A stretch of DNA of 64,000 nt from Halorussus lipolyticus (GTDB lineage: Archaea; Halobacteriota; Halobacteria; Halobacteriales; Haladaptataceae). Positions 1 through 8,516 of this stretch are shown in pieces. Made by a program: the position numbers and the translations under genes. The stretch lies in contig NZ_CP119808.1 of NCBI RefSeq assembly GCF_029338375.1, positions 1 through 64,000 on the forward strand. Direction: 5' to 3'. The stretch's first letter is position 1, and the number at the start of each line of letters is the position of its first letter. The notes under the pieces were generated by a model that saw only the letters and a list, made by a program, of their open reading frames with translations, was not told the origin of the DNA and did no database searches.

Positions 1-300
1 TAGAACGAGTGCAACGAGTGTAATGAACGGCTCTCCGGATTAAATTAGATGGCGCTGAAATCGACTATCTATGTACTCGTTGAACGAAACGAAAGAAACG
101 AGCATAACGAATTAATTGATAAAAACGAATACGTTCTATTCAATGAGCATAACGAACGGTAGGATTTAACAGGATGGTATTCCATTCATCGAGCGAAACA
201 CCCGCACTGAACGCACCAATCGTAACGAGCGAAACGAACAAAACGAGCACAACGAACTCATCACAGATAACGACCGATATGAGCGACACGAACACTTCAC
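1..300. repeat. AACGA-type short repeat region (candidate centromere/operator)
   Basis: The pentamer AACGA, often as GAAACGA, AACGAG or CATAACGA, recurs irregularly from base 1 through the ParA start region. Examples lie at about 3-28, 83-112, 123-160 and 219-270. Further copies continue inside the low-complexity 5' third of the next gene at about 1150-1280. Clustered short direct repeats beside a ParA gene are typical of plasmid centromeres or of operators bound by the partner protein; that role is inferred here. Spacing is not strictly regular, so this is not a CRISPR array. Confidence 0.55.
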
Positions 301-1097
301 GAATCACCGTAGCGAATCAGAAAGGAGGTGCCGGGAAAACAACGGACGTCATCCATACCGGCGGCGCTCTCGCCGCACGAGGACACGATGTCCTCCTCGT
401 CGACATCGACTACCACGGCGGGCTCACATGTTCACTCGGCTACAACGATCTCTACTACGACACAGACCGGACCACGCTCTTCGACGTACTCGACTTCGAC
501 CAAATGGAGGCAGTGAACGACGTCATCGTCGAACATGAGGAGTTCGATATTCTCCCTGCCAGCGAGAAGCTCGCGAACAATAAGAACATCCAGACGCTGC
601 TCGAAGCTCCCAAGAGTCGAGAGCGACTGGGTATGACCCTCGATGAACTTGACAAAGACTACGATTACATCATCGTCGATACCCCACCGTCACTCAACGT
701 TCTCACCGATAACGCACTCGTCGCTACAGGAAACGTGATTATCCCTGTGATTCCGGAGAAGCTAAACGCCAATAGCCTCCAGATTTTCGCAAAACAGCTC
801 AGATCGCTCGAACCAGCCTACGGGGACATCAACCGTCTCGCAATCATGTGCAATCGCGTCGAGCAGAATGGCGAACACCGGAATACGATTGCAGAAATCG
901 AATCAGCATATTCACTACCGGTTTTCCAGATTCCGAAGCGCACCGACCTGTCCCAATCAATCGGCCAAGGAACGTCCATTTTCGGCTTCGACAAAGAGAA
1001 CAAGCGCGTTGAGGATGCCCGCCAGTTATTCACTGAAATCGCTGATCTCCTTGACGAGACGTTTGAGAAGACTGCTCGGGAGGAGGTGAAAACATGA
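174..1097 (+). CDS. parA: ParA/Soj-family partition ATPase
   Basis: A deviant Walker A ATPase of the ParA/MinD family, which drives segregation of plasmids or chromosome regions through ATP-dependent DNA binding with a ParB-like partner. The deviant P-loop KGGAGKTT is at residues 50-57. The second motif reads VDIDYHGGLT (76-85), where the family usually has DxDPQGNLT, so the aspartates are kept but PQGN is not. Walker B is IIVDTPPS (166-173). The first 35 residues are Ser/Thr/Asn-rich and encoded by the AACGA repeats; an ATG at 279 would remove them and give the usual family N-terminus, so the start is uncertain (174 or 279). The stop overlaps the next gene by 4 nt, indicating an operon. The family call is firm; the replicon it serves is not visible. 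Confidence 0.88.
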   Translation: MVFHSSSETPALNAPIVTSETNKTSTTNSSQITTDMSDTNTSRITVANQKGGAGKTTDVIHTGGALAARGHDVLLVDIDYHGGLTCSLGYNDLYYDTDRTTLFDVLDFDQMEAVNDVIVEHEEFDILPASEKLANNKNIQTLLEAPKSRERLGMTLDELDKDYDYIIVDTPPSLNVLTDNALVATGNVIIPVIPEKLNANSLQIFAKQLRSLEPAYGDINRLAIMCNRVEQNGEHRNTIAEIESAYSLPVFQIPKRTDLSQSIGQGTSIFGFDKENKRVEDARQLFTEIADLLDETFEKTAREEVKT

Positions 1098-1510
1098 GTG
1101 ATGGCTGGGGTGATGCCTCAGGTATCGAAGGCAACTACGAAAACAACGAGGAAGAAGAAACGAACGAGGCGACTGAAACCGACCAAACCAGTTCATCGAC
1201 TGAAACACAGAAGACGAGCTCACCGAACGAAACGAAGGAAACGACTTCATCGAGTGAAACGAATAAAACGAGCAAGACGAACATCAAGGACGAATGGAAC
1301 GGCCGGACGATCTACATCCCGGACAACATCCTCGATGATTTGGAGGATACGTACCTTGAGTCCCAACTGAAACTCCGGAAAGCCGGTCGTGACGAATTCA
1401 AGAAGAACCGGCATTTCTACCCACTCCTCGTGCAGTTTGGGCTCGAAGCCCTCTCGGACGCCGACGCTGACGAAATTCAGGTTCGACTCTCCGAGATCGG
1501 CGATAAATAG
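1094..1510 (+). CDS. Small ParA partner, putative centromere-binding protein
   Basis: A 138-residue protein starting 4 nt inside parA, so probably translated with it. Residues 1-65 are low-complexity and rich in Glu, Thr, Ser, Asn and Lys, and are encoded by the same AACGA-type repeats found upstream. The C-terminal 70 residues look folded: a short segment with WNGRTIYIP, then two helices with FYPLLVQFGLEAL. This layout (disordered N-terminus, small C-terminal domain, directly after parA) suits a ribbon-helix-helix type ParB analogue. No canonical ParB motif is present, so the role rests mainly on position. Confidence 0.7.
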   Translation: MSDGWGDASGIEGNYENNEEEETNEATETDQTSSSTETQKTSSPNETKETTSSSETNKTSKTNIKDEWNGRTIYIPDNILDDLEDTYLESQLKLRKAGRDEFKKNRHFYPLLVQFGLEALSDADADEIQVRLSEIGDK

Positions 1511-1850
1511 ATTTCTGTGGGACTGTTGAATCGCTCTAGCATAGTTGGCAGCACGATTTCTTTATTCAGTCGGTATTAAAAACTGAGAACACGGGTACTG
1601 TCTATTTACGCAAAACCGTTAGAGGGAGGAGTTGATCACCAGCTTGTCACCGTCTCGAAAACCGACTGGCGAAACCGATTTCCGGCCTCTAAGCCCGGAC
1701 GGGTCGACGTCCTTCATCTGGTCACTATCGAGTGATGTCGCATTCACTGCTGGGTCCTGACTGAACTACCCATAACCCTACAGTCGTGGAGGAGTCCCCA
1801 TACGGTGGCTTCAACACAGCCCCTGAGTTAGTGTGCGGCATTCGGATGAC
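1511..1850. other. Intergenic stretch without recognisable gene
   Basis: 340 bases between the convergent partition and Hachiman genes. No open frame with convincing haloarchaeal composition was found. The segment around 1690-1790 may be decayed coding DNA, but nothing can be assigned. No clear terminator hairpin with a T-tract was seen. Confidence 0.4.
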
Positions 1851-4427
1851 CTATAAGACTCCCTGAGACTCTAGGTGCCGAGCGAAGAATTCGGGAATCT
1901 TCCCTTGACGATTTTTAAGAAATTCTTCGACATTATCGACGTCCGGCGGTATTCTCAACTGCAGCGCGACTGACCGATCTACACCTTTGGACATAAGACG
2001 CAGTTCTCCGAAGTTCATCGATCCCATCTCCAACATCTGGTCGAAGTTGCTTGCCCACTTACCCATTTCGTAGTCAGATTCTTCAAGTATATCGACCAGC
2101 ATCCCGTAGTACTTAACCAGAATAAATCGAACGTCGTCGTTCACGAGGTCAAGGATTGTTCTAATACACTTACTCAGACCCTCATCCCCAACGTTTGCTT
2201 GCCTAGAATCGATCATGGACTTGTACGTCTCTCCCCGAAGCCACTGATTAGCAACTACTACGATCGGCTCCAGCGCTCCGTGCTTCGTTTCTCGGTTTGG
2301 GGGGTCGATCCCGTATTCATCATCCTTGGTGAACTTGAATACCTGATTCAACTGCTGAGTGATCCGCATAAGTTTATCGTAACTGTATTCTGCCGTATTC
2401 TCACCAATCACCCACCTTTCCGGATTCTTCATTACCAGCCTGTAGAGCGTGTTCTGCTCCACCGGATCAACAGTTGGGTTCCGCCTCAGCAGTTTTTCCG
2501 GGATTTCGATGTCTTCAAGAGTCCGATCGAGTTCCTCTTTTGCCGATGAGATATCTGAATCCGAGAGCCCCTTGTTGGAGAGATATTCGTCGACATCGTA
2601 GTCGGACTTGAGGTAGCGAGAGCGAAGTAGAACCGACGTATACCGCGTCGATGCGTCTTTGAGCTGCCGGAGGTCGTTGCTACCGAGCGCGGTGATGAGT
2701 TTGTTCGGGTTGTCTGTAGCTTGCGAGGTAGCGGGGTTGACCGATTCCTCCGTATCGCTATCCAATTTCTCATCCACCCACTCGTCATCTTCGGCCTCAA
2801 CGCAATAGATAGAACCGTACAAGCGAGAATCAACACGACCGACCCGTCCGACGAGGTTCTGAAAGTCGAGTTCTGACAGCTCATCGTCTCCTCGATATGC
2901 ACTGGTTAGGAAGATTTTCTCTGCGGGGAGGTTCACTCCCTCCAATAGAGTAGAAGTACATACGATTGTATCTAGCCCCACCTTCGAGCGATAGAGGTCT
3001 TCTATCTCCTCCCTCGCAATCTTCGGAACTCGGCCATGGTGGAAGGCCACTCCTTTTTCGAGGTGGTCAATGAGTGGATAGTCTTCGTGGATCGTGTTCT
3101 TCAGAAATTCGGTGAGATCATCGATTCTCGCAGACGTTATCTCTCGGTTCCGGTTGTTTGCGATAGCGTCAGCTCGATCCTCGGCTAGATTGGTTTTGCT
3201 GGCATATACCAGATTCTGGCTATTTTGCCCATATTCATCGATTATGGTGGTCAGTGCTCTAGTCTTGCTATTGTTGACCGTAGTATACGTGAGGTCGTCC
3301 GGTTCGGCTATCGTGAACTCTAATTTGTCTCCAGAAGGACTGTAGAGGACAACATCAACCATCCGTCTAGATCTGGATTGGTTTTTTGCTCTCTTAAACC
3401 GAATAATCGCCTTCATTTGAAGGACCGGTGTAAATGCGGTTTTGATCTGTACGACCTCTCGGTTTGTCAGGCTGCTTAGAGTATCCTGTGGCTCCTCAAG
3501 ATAGGGACCTGCGGCGACGATTTGAGTTTCCGGCCAGGATTCACTGAGTAATTGAATGATATCCTCGAATAAGACACCCCTCTGCCCGTCCTGGACGTTC
3601 TGAATCTCATCGAAGAATATCAGGTCTGGCTCAATCCTCGCCCTAGTGTCCTCGTCGATGAGTCGCAGACACCGCTCAGGAGTAACTACTAAGAATGAGT
3701 TCAAATCTGTTTCCAGATCCTCTGATTCCTCCTCGAAATATGCGCCGGTTCTGACCTCAATCTCTTGCTCTCCGTCTAGATCATCGTTAAGACTGGAGAG
3801 CTTTTCGCTCACCTCCGCAATGAGTGCTCTAGTCGGGACGACGTAGATTGCTTCGAAGACATCCTCGCTTTCGAGCTCTCTCTGGATGTATTTCCGGAGT
3901 ATGAATGACTTCCCGGAAGATGTCGGACCGGATATCGCGATATCCTTCCCTGCCTGAAGCGCATTTAGGATATCCTTCTGGAAGGAGGACAGCACAGTCC
4001 CATCACCGAGTTCGTGTTGCTGGAGGTCAGAACTCAGCTCGAGGCCTAACGCAGAGTCAAGCGATGAAATGAGCCTCTCCTCGAAGCTGACATCTGCCTG
4101 TTCTCGCCGAACGGTATTGAACGTTTGAAGATTGCCAATGCGAGAGAGAACAATATAGAGGTACCGTTCGTACATCTCCTCGTCATCGGTCCCTCGCTTC
4201 TCAATATATGCGAGAATCGCAAAGGAAAGGGCCTTGGACTGGTGTTCCTCGTCATCACTGGAAGCGAGAAGTGATGCCACCCAAGCACTCTTTTGGAGTT
4301 TACTCTCCGAATTCTGATCCCAACGATAATCTGTAACGCCGAGATCATTATAGAGCAAATCTTTTATCAGTGTGTCCAGACAGTCATTGAAGAACTCCAG
4401 GTCCGCTGCGTTTTCGTATGTAGACAT
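1851..4427 (-). CDS. hamB: Hachiman helicase HamB
   Basis: An 858-residue superfamily 2 DNA helicase, the motor of the two-gene Hachiman antiphage system. Walker A is GPTSSGKS (residues 167-174) and Walker B with motif II is DEIQ (273-276). Further on are a motif resembling the Ski2/Hel308 group (STLLEGVNLP) and a motif VI-like stretch LVGRVGRVD. The N-terminal 140 residues and the C-terminal 250 are helical and unassigned. Its ATG overlaps the hamA stop by one base (TAATG), so translation is coupled. In characterised Hachiman, HamB monitors DNA integrity and controls the HamA nuclease; that is family knowledge. Pairing with a DUF1837-type protein makes this call stronger than helicase similarity alone would. 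Confidence 0.88.
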   Translation of the reverse strand: MSTYENAADLEFFNDCLDTLIKDLLYNDLGVTDYRWDQNSESKLQKSAWVASLLASSDDEEHQSKALSFAILAYIEKRGTDDEEMYERYLYIVLSRIGNLQTFNTVRREQADVSFEERLISSLDSALGLELSSDLQQHELGDGTVLSSFQKDILNALQAGKDIAISGPTSSGKSFILRKYIQRELESEDVFEAIYVVPTRALIAEVSEKLSSLNDDLDGEQEIEVRTGAYFEEESEDLETDLNSFLVVTPERCLRLIDEDTRARIEPDLIFFDEIQNVQDGQRGVLFEDIIQLLSESWPETQIVAAGPYLEEPQDTLSSLTNREVVQIKTAFTPVLQMKAIIRFKRAKNQSRSRRMVDVVLYSPSGDKLEFTIAEPDDLTYTTVNNSKTRALTTIIDEYGQNSQNLVYASKTNLAEDRADAIANNRNREITSARIDDLTEFLKNTIHEDYPLIDHLEKGVAFHHGRVPKIAREEIEDLYRSKVGLDTIVCTSTLLEGVNLPAEKIFLTSAYRGDDELSELDFQNLVGRVGRVDSRLYGSIYCVEAEDDEWVDEKLDSDTEESVNPATSQATDNPNKLITALGSNDLRQLKDASTRYTSVLLRSRYLKSDYDVDEYLSNKGLSDSDISSAKEELDRTLEDIEIPEKLLRRNPTVDPVEQNTLYRLVMKNPERWVIGENTAEYSYDKLMRITQQLNQVFKFTKDDEYGIDPPNRETKHGALEPIVVVANQWLRGETYKSMIDSRQANVGDEGLSKCIRTILDLVNDDVRFILVKYYGMLVDILEESDYEMGKWASNFDQMLEMGSMNFGELRLMSKGVDRSVALQLRIPPDVDNVEEFLKNRQGKIPEFFARHLESQGVL

Positions 4428-5344
4428 TAGTGGTTCGTTGTCCAGGGGTAGATAGCCGCTTTAACGTTCTCTACAAACCGATCTTTGTCCTCTAGTGGGA
4501 GGAAAAAGAATGTCAGCCAGTGTTTTCGAAGGTGACTGTAGTCACTCTCCAGAGAGTCGGTTACTTTGGAGAGTAAGTCAGTATCCTCGACATGGTCTTG
4601 GAGCTGGTCTACTAGTTCCTGATCGTCCTCGACCGGCTTTGTCTGGAATTCCTCCAGCTCCTCATCCTCATATCCGACGAAAATTGGGTGTAGCATTTGG
4701 TAATCTTGGGATTCCCCCGTGAAAAGGGATGAGAGCAGTTCGATCTTCTCTTTCGAGAGATTATCGCTCGGATTACCCATAGCAACCGTTAACTCGTGCT
4801 GATTTCGGAGTTGGCTATCTTCTCCGTGGAATCGATCTGTGCTGTCAAGAGCTTCCTCAACCCCATCGTCCAAATCGGTGTACATCTTCGCCTCACCAAT
4901 TCCTAACGTCGGGGATCCTTCGTATTCCCCGAAGAAGAGGCCGTCAGATCCCTTAACCTGATCAGTCGGGTTTTGTTTCCACCCAAGCTTGTGCGACATC
5001 ATGGGGATGTCAAGGAAACCTTCAACCATTGTAAATAGAATCAGCTCTCCCCACTTACCATCCATCTTAGCATCATCTCTGTAGTCTGAGAGCTGCTGTG
5101 CTTCAAGATGAGGCCGATCGTACTCCTGAATCTCTTCTTCCGACAGCGCAAAGAACATGAATTTGTTTCGAAGAAAATTCACGAATCCATCATAATCCAG
5201 CGTTCCGTAACTTGGGCTGACGATAAAAGAGGACGCCCTAATCTTATTCTCACGCCATTCACCAGCATCAGAGAGCTTATCCAGCAGTTCTGACTTCTCG
5301 ATTACAGTATGCTCTGACCAAGGAACTTGAATCTCATTCTCCAT
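4427..5344 (-). CDS. hamA: Hachiman effector nuclease HamA (DUF1837 family)
   Basis: A 305-residue protein with the PD-(D/E)xK-like pattern of HamA: KWGE around residues 97-100, GSDGLFF with the metal-binding Asp at 134, and GIGEAK with Glu151 and Lys153. In characterised systems HamA is held inactive by HamB and degrades DNA when released, causing abortive infection. It lies directly upstream of hamB in one transcription unit. A TATA-like TTTTAAA about 40 bases upstream (5384-5390, minus strand) supports the ATG at 5344. No truncation is evident. Hachiman is mainly described from bacteria, so an archaeal copy is notable. Confidence 0.87.
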   Translation of the reverse strand: MENEIQVPWSEHTVIEKSELLDKLSDAGEWRENKIRASSFIVSPSYGTLDYDGFVNFLRNKFMFFALSEEEIQEYDRPHLEAQQLSDYRDDAKMDGKWGELILFTMVEGFLDIPMMSHKLGWKQNPTDQVKGSDGLFFGEYEGSPTLGIGEAKMYTDLDDGVEEALDSTDRFHGEDSQLRNQHELTVAMGNPSDNLSKEKIELLSSLFTGESQDYQMLHPIFVGYEDEELEEFQTKPVEDDQELVDQLQDHVEDTDLLSKVTDSLESDYSHLRKHWLTFFFLPLEDKDRFVENVKAAIYPWTTNH

Positions 5345-5383
5345 TTTGGGTTCTATTTAGTTACAAGAAAATTTACCCCCGAG

Positions 5384-5390
5384 TTTAAAA
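5384..5390 (-). promoter_or_regulatory. TATA box of the hamAB operon
   Basis: On the minus strand the sequence reads CTTTTTAAACTC, a good archaeal TATA element 40-46 bases before the hamA ATG. It predicts a short leader of roughly 15 bases. Assigned by sequence and position only. Confidence 0.5.
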
Positions 5391-5602
5391 AGCTATCCAA
5401 AACTACACATGAGTGCTTAGTGTCTACTAGAGGTTCCACAGATAATTCTAAGTGATGAATTCGGACTACCAGCTACTGGAATTTTTAACGTTCGCCGATG
5501 GGCGGAGGCGCATTTGACCTCCGTCGAATACTTACTCACTCTGTACCACCGTCTGTAGACTCGTCAAGGACATCTCGGATTTTGACATAGGTTTCATATT
5601 GA

Positions 5603-6262
5603 ATGAATGAAAATAACCGAAAAGAACTGATGAGCTGGATGGAATTTGTCGAGAAATACGATACCCAAATCCTAGTGCTACTGAGTTTATCCGGCCTTAG
5701 CCATCTCCTCTCCCGATGGATTCACGAGAACTACTACCTACTTGAGTACATCTTCTTGATTCTAGTTTTCGGGCTAATTCACGAAGCATGGTCAAGCATA
5801 CAGGCAGACGAGAGTCTCCATGACTTCCTCCAATTGTTCGGTGCTGATTCCAAAACCGGGATGCAGATAGCTCTCATCATATTTATTGGCTCAACCGTCT
5901 TCATATCCATCCAACTCCGGAACATTGTCGAAGGAATCTTCGGTCCACTATCAGTCGTACAGATGCTCGCAGTGATTGTCCTGCTCAGCAGAGCCTTTGT
6001 CAACGTCTACAGCACACAGAACGTATTCGCTATCTTCGACGGCAACCCCGACACCTACGCGGCATACACAGTAGGAGTGCTCGCGTTCCTGATCTCTTGG
6101 AAACTCCGTGACCACTACCCTGCCTACACCTGGACGCACAACATGCTCTCCATCTGGCCAGCTACCATCTGTTCTTGGCTGTTATTCTACCACTCAAGCC
6201 TGGGCGACAACCTGCCGAATTTCACCAAGAGGAATCCAAGCCGGAGTGAGCGGTACCACTAA
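5603..6262 (+). CDS. Multi-spanning membrane protein, unknown function
   Basis: A 219-residue protein with about five or six hydrophobic segments, roughly residues 24-40, 46-66, 88-106, 113-132, 154-168 and 182-198. The C-terminus is short, polar and basic. No enzyme motif was recognised. It sits between Hachiman, transcribed divergently, and the LSm-HNH gene on the same strand, separated from the latter by 166 bases with its own promoter. It may be a membrane partner of a neighbouring defence gene or simply cargo; the sequence does not decide. Confidence 0.6.
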   Translation: MNENNRKELMSWMEFVEKYDTQILVLLSLSGLSHLLSRWIHENYYLLEYIFLILVFGLIHEAWSSIQADESLHDFLQLFGADSKTGMQIALIIFIGSTVFISIQLRNIVEGIFGPLSVVQMLAVIVLLSRAFVNVYSTQNVFAIFDGNPDTYAAYTVGVLAFLISWKLRDHYPAYTWTHNMLSIWPATICSWLLFYHSSLGDNLPNFTKRNPSRSERYH

Positions 6263-6399
6263 AGTAAATTAATTTATAGAAAAACAATCAAAGAAGATGT
6301 TCTGGAGTTCCACAAACGGCACTAAATTGTCCGAAAAAGCCGGGTTTAGTTTCGACAGATACGATCACCCGGAGATATGATTTCGACTTGGCGGTACAC

Positions 6400-6405
6400 T
6401 TAAAC
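6400..6405 (+). promoter_or_regulatory. TATA box giving a leaderless LSm-HNH transcript
   Basis: ACTTAAACGG at about 6398-6407 contains a haloarchaeal TATA core centred about 27 bases before the GTG at 6429. That spacing predicts transcription starting at or next to the start codon, which is why the GTG start is preferred. Confidence 0.5.
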
Positions 6406-6428
6406 GGAATCTCTCACACCATTAGGAC

Positions 6429-7235
6429 GTGTCCGTGACCCCAATTGACGTCTTGGAGGATTTAGCCGGAGAGCAAGTGAGTGTAGTTCGGAAAGAAGCC
6501 GAACCAATTTCTGGTTCTCTTGACAGCTTTGATGGACATCTGAATCTTGAGGTAGGAGGATCAGTAGTCCGAGGTAACGAAATTGTATTGATTACAACAT
6601 CAAATCGGCCTAAGTCTCAATCTACTATAGCAAACCATAAATCAGATATTAAACATATTGGTGAGGTCTCTGAAGAATCACAAGGAATTGACTCACATAG
6701 AAAAGACAGTAAACAAGAAAAGACATCGGAAACGGTTGAAGATGAAGCAATAGAAGAATCTATACGGGATTCAGATGACAAGAGTGACATTGAACCCCGA
6801 AATAAAGAATGTGATGGGGATAAATCTTCCTCTAATTCGGAACTAATCGGGTCGAAAAATCGTGAGTTAGTAGAATTACGGAAGAAGGCTGAATCAGCTG
6901 CTAGTGATGATCCAGTAAGAGACACGTCTGAACTAGTTGGGTCAAGATACGTTCGTGCACCGGCTATTAAGCAGTATGCTAAAACTCGTGCTGATGGCAT
7001 CTGTGAATATTGCGATGATTCTGCTCCGTTCTTGACTGATGATGGCGATCCGTATCTTGAAGTTCATCACGTGGATGAACTTGGCGAAGGTGGTGTTGAT
7101 CACCCGGATACGGTCGTTGCTCTCTGTCCTACCTGTCACAAACAAATTCATCATGGGAAGGAAGGCGAGAAAATGAATCAGGAGCTCAAAGAAATGCTTG
7201 AGGATGGTTTGGCGGATATCGGTGTTGAAGACTGA
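6429..7235 (+). CDS. LSm (Sm-like) domain fused to an HNH endonuclease
   Basis: A 268-residue protein with two recognisable ends. Residues 4-57 match the Sm/LSm fold: PIDVLEDLAGEQVSV resembles the Sm1 start, then GSLDSFDGHLNLEV and VVRGNEIVLI with the conserved RGN of Sm2. Residues 58-180 are a charged linker. Residues 185-250 form an HNH nuclease: CEYC (192-195), EVHHVDE (211-217), then CPTCHKQIHH (233-242), giving the Zn-binding Cys pairs and the catalytic His. LSm domains make RNA-binding rings, so the nuclease might act at RNA, at RNA-DNA hybrids or when RNA binding changes; this is inference. The gene is AT-richer than its neighbours, suggesting recent transfer. A TATA box 27 bases upstream supports the GTG start. 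Confidence 0.8.
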   Translation: MSVTPIDVLEDLAGEQVSVVRKEAEPISGSLDSFDGHLNLEVGGSVVRGNEIVLITTSNRPKSQSTIANHKSDIKHIGEVSEESQGIDSHRKDSKQEKTSETVEDEAIEESIRDSDDKSDIEPRNKECDGDKSSSNSELIGSKNRELVELRKKAESAASDDPVRDTSELVGSRYVRAPAIKQYAKTRADGICEYCDDSAPFLTDDGDPYLEVHHVDELGEGGVDHPDTVVALCPTCHKQIHHGKEGEKMNQELKEMLEDGLADIGVED

Positions 7236-7239
7236 AGGA

Positions 7240-7740
7240 GCTTCGCCGTTCTTAGACGCCAGTTTATCAAAACCAAGCAACCGGGAGACTAGACCAACCG
7301 TCAACGACGAGTCAAACCACGGCAATTCCGCTGGCGGCACCCGCAACAAGAACAGGTACACGAACAGTACTGCCGTGAACATGTACGAATCGACCATGAC
7401 TGACAATGAATTGTCTCACGACTGTATTATTTCGATACCGCCATCATGCGTGTACGCAAATGGCGAGGCCGGTTGCCGTCGAGCTACTAATCAGAGTCGG
7501 TGCCAGCAGGACGTGAAAATGCTGTTTCTCACCGAACTCGATAACAGTGGGAGCTACCTTGTCGGTTGCCATCGAAATCACCGTGCCGCTCGCCGAGTTG
7601 CATATATCCACTACCGAACTGTCCACTCATCCGTTGCTGGTGTGGCTTACGATGTTTTACAGCAGAGGGACCAATCTCGGTATGGGCAGAACCAACCGAC
7701 CCATTGCGACCAGCTCAACGCCTGGAAAGACGACTGGTAG
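7240..7740 (-). pseudogene. Decayed membrane-protein gene, unknown
   Basis: On the minus strand, separate frames carry pieces that look formerly coding. One spans 7626-7444 and contains a stretch ending STATGLAICVHA. Another begins near 7406 with a hydrophobic helix YMFTAVLFVYLFLLRVP and runs into the 3' end of the LSm-HNH gene. Stops and frame changes separate them. The simplest reading is an older membrane-protein gene cut by insertion of the cassette to the left. The plus-strand open frame of 180 codons across the same bases has no domain and looks like a shadow. Confidence 0.3.
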
Positions 7741-7917
7741 CCATACCTGAACTTTCCGCCGTGAGAATCAGGACCGATACGACCGGCTCGTCGACGGAGC
7801 CTACGAACGTAGCATGGCGGGTGGAGGATTCAATCCGGCCGGCGTTGGGCGGACTGTGTTGATGAACATGATGAATCAACCCCGACATAGAAGGATTATA
7901 TAACTCAACCACACCAT

Positions 7918-8048
7918 CTCCCGTGCGCGCACGTGGGAAACCTTGATAACCCAAGCGTTCTAACATGGCGATTATGCGAGACCTCCCCGCGCCATCGGAG
8001 GTCAGCTTTCCTTCGGAGCGCCGCGTCCGCCAGAAGCTTGGACGCGGC
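7918..8048. repeat. Cluster of three inverted repeats
   Basis: Three hairpins lie within 131 bases. Around 7918-7938 a GTGCGCGCAC palindrome is flanked by CCC/GGG. At 7980-7986 with 7997-8003 GACCTCC pairs with GGAGGTC. At 8020-8028 with 8040-8048 GCCGCGTCC pairs perfectly with GGACGCGGC across an 11-base loop. They precede a small membrane-protein frame. They could be an RNA leader, a small RNA or protein-binding palindromes. Confidence 0.5.
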
Positions 8049-8052
8049 ATAG

Positions 8053-8427
8053 TTGAGTAAGGGCGGTCCGTCAAAGGCGGGCAAAAAACCCCGTAATAAG
8101 CATTTCCCACCGGAGTCGAGTTGCCGGTATCACAAGGCCTTCATATGGCATACTGTACTGCGATTATCTATTCTTCCAGTAACCGTCTTTGCTCCTGGAT
8201 TTATATGGCCAGTCGCGTTCTTTTATGAATGCGGTCGAGGATTTGACAAGGTTCTCGGACATCATCTTTGGAGACAATGGATAGGGCCAGCAGTCAGTCG
8301 TTGCTCCTTCAAGTGGACTCTGTTCTTTGTGGTAATTCTTATCGTAGGGGTCATGAAGGGGTATGACCCAGGAAAAATCATCATCTACACTGCTGCTGCC
8401 GTAGCTGGCGCACGAATAGTGAACTGA
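8053..8427 (+). CDS. Small membrane protein, unknown; start uncertain
   Basis: A 124-codon frame with hydrophobic segments at about residues 33-55, 86-100 and 107-122. The only in-frame start near the beginning is a TTG at 8053, and the first 30 residues are basic and not membrane-like, so the true protein may begin later or the gene may have lost its 5' end. No family recognised. It stands alone between structured intergenic DNA and the convergent nuclease gene. Confidence 0.45.
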   Translation: MSKGGPSKAGKKPRNKHFPPESSCRYHKAFIWHTVLRLSILPVTVFAPGFIWPVAFFYECGRGFDKVLGHHLWRQWIGPAVSRCSFKWTLFFVVILIVGVMKGYDPGKIIIYTAAAVAGARIVN

Positions 8428-8516
8428 TGGATTCCAACACCTTTAGCGTCAATTCTCACCCGGCTCACTTCGTCGTCAGCCAAGTCCACCGTTAGCCGAA
8501 AGGAAAGAATCTCGAT

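Noticed and set aside
1..300. CRISPR array
   Set aside because: Repeats are five to eight bases with irregular spacing, and no cas genes are in the window.
7198..7740. 180-codon plus-strand gene after LSm-HNH
   Set aside because: Overlaps the HNH gene, has no domain, and the minus strand shows better relic coding segments.
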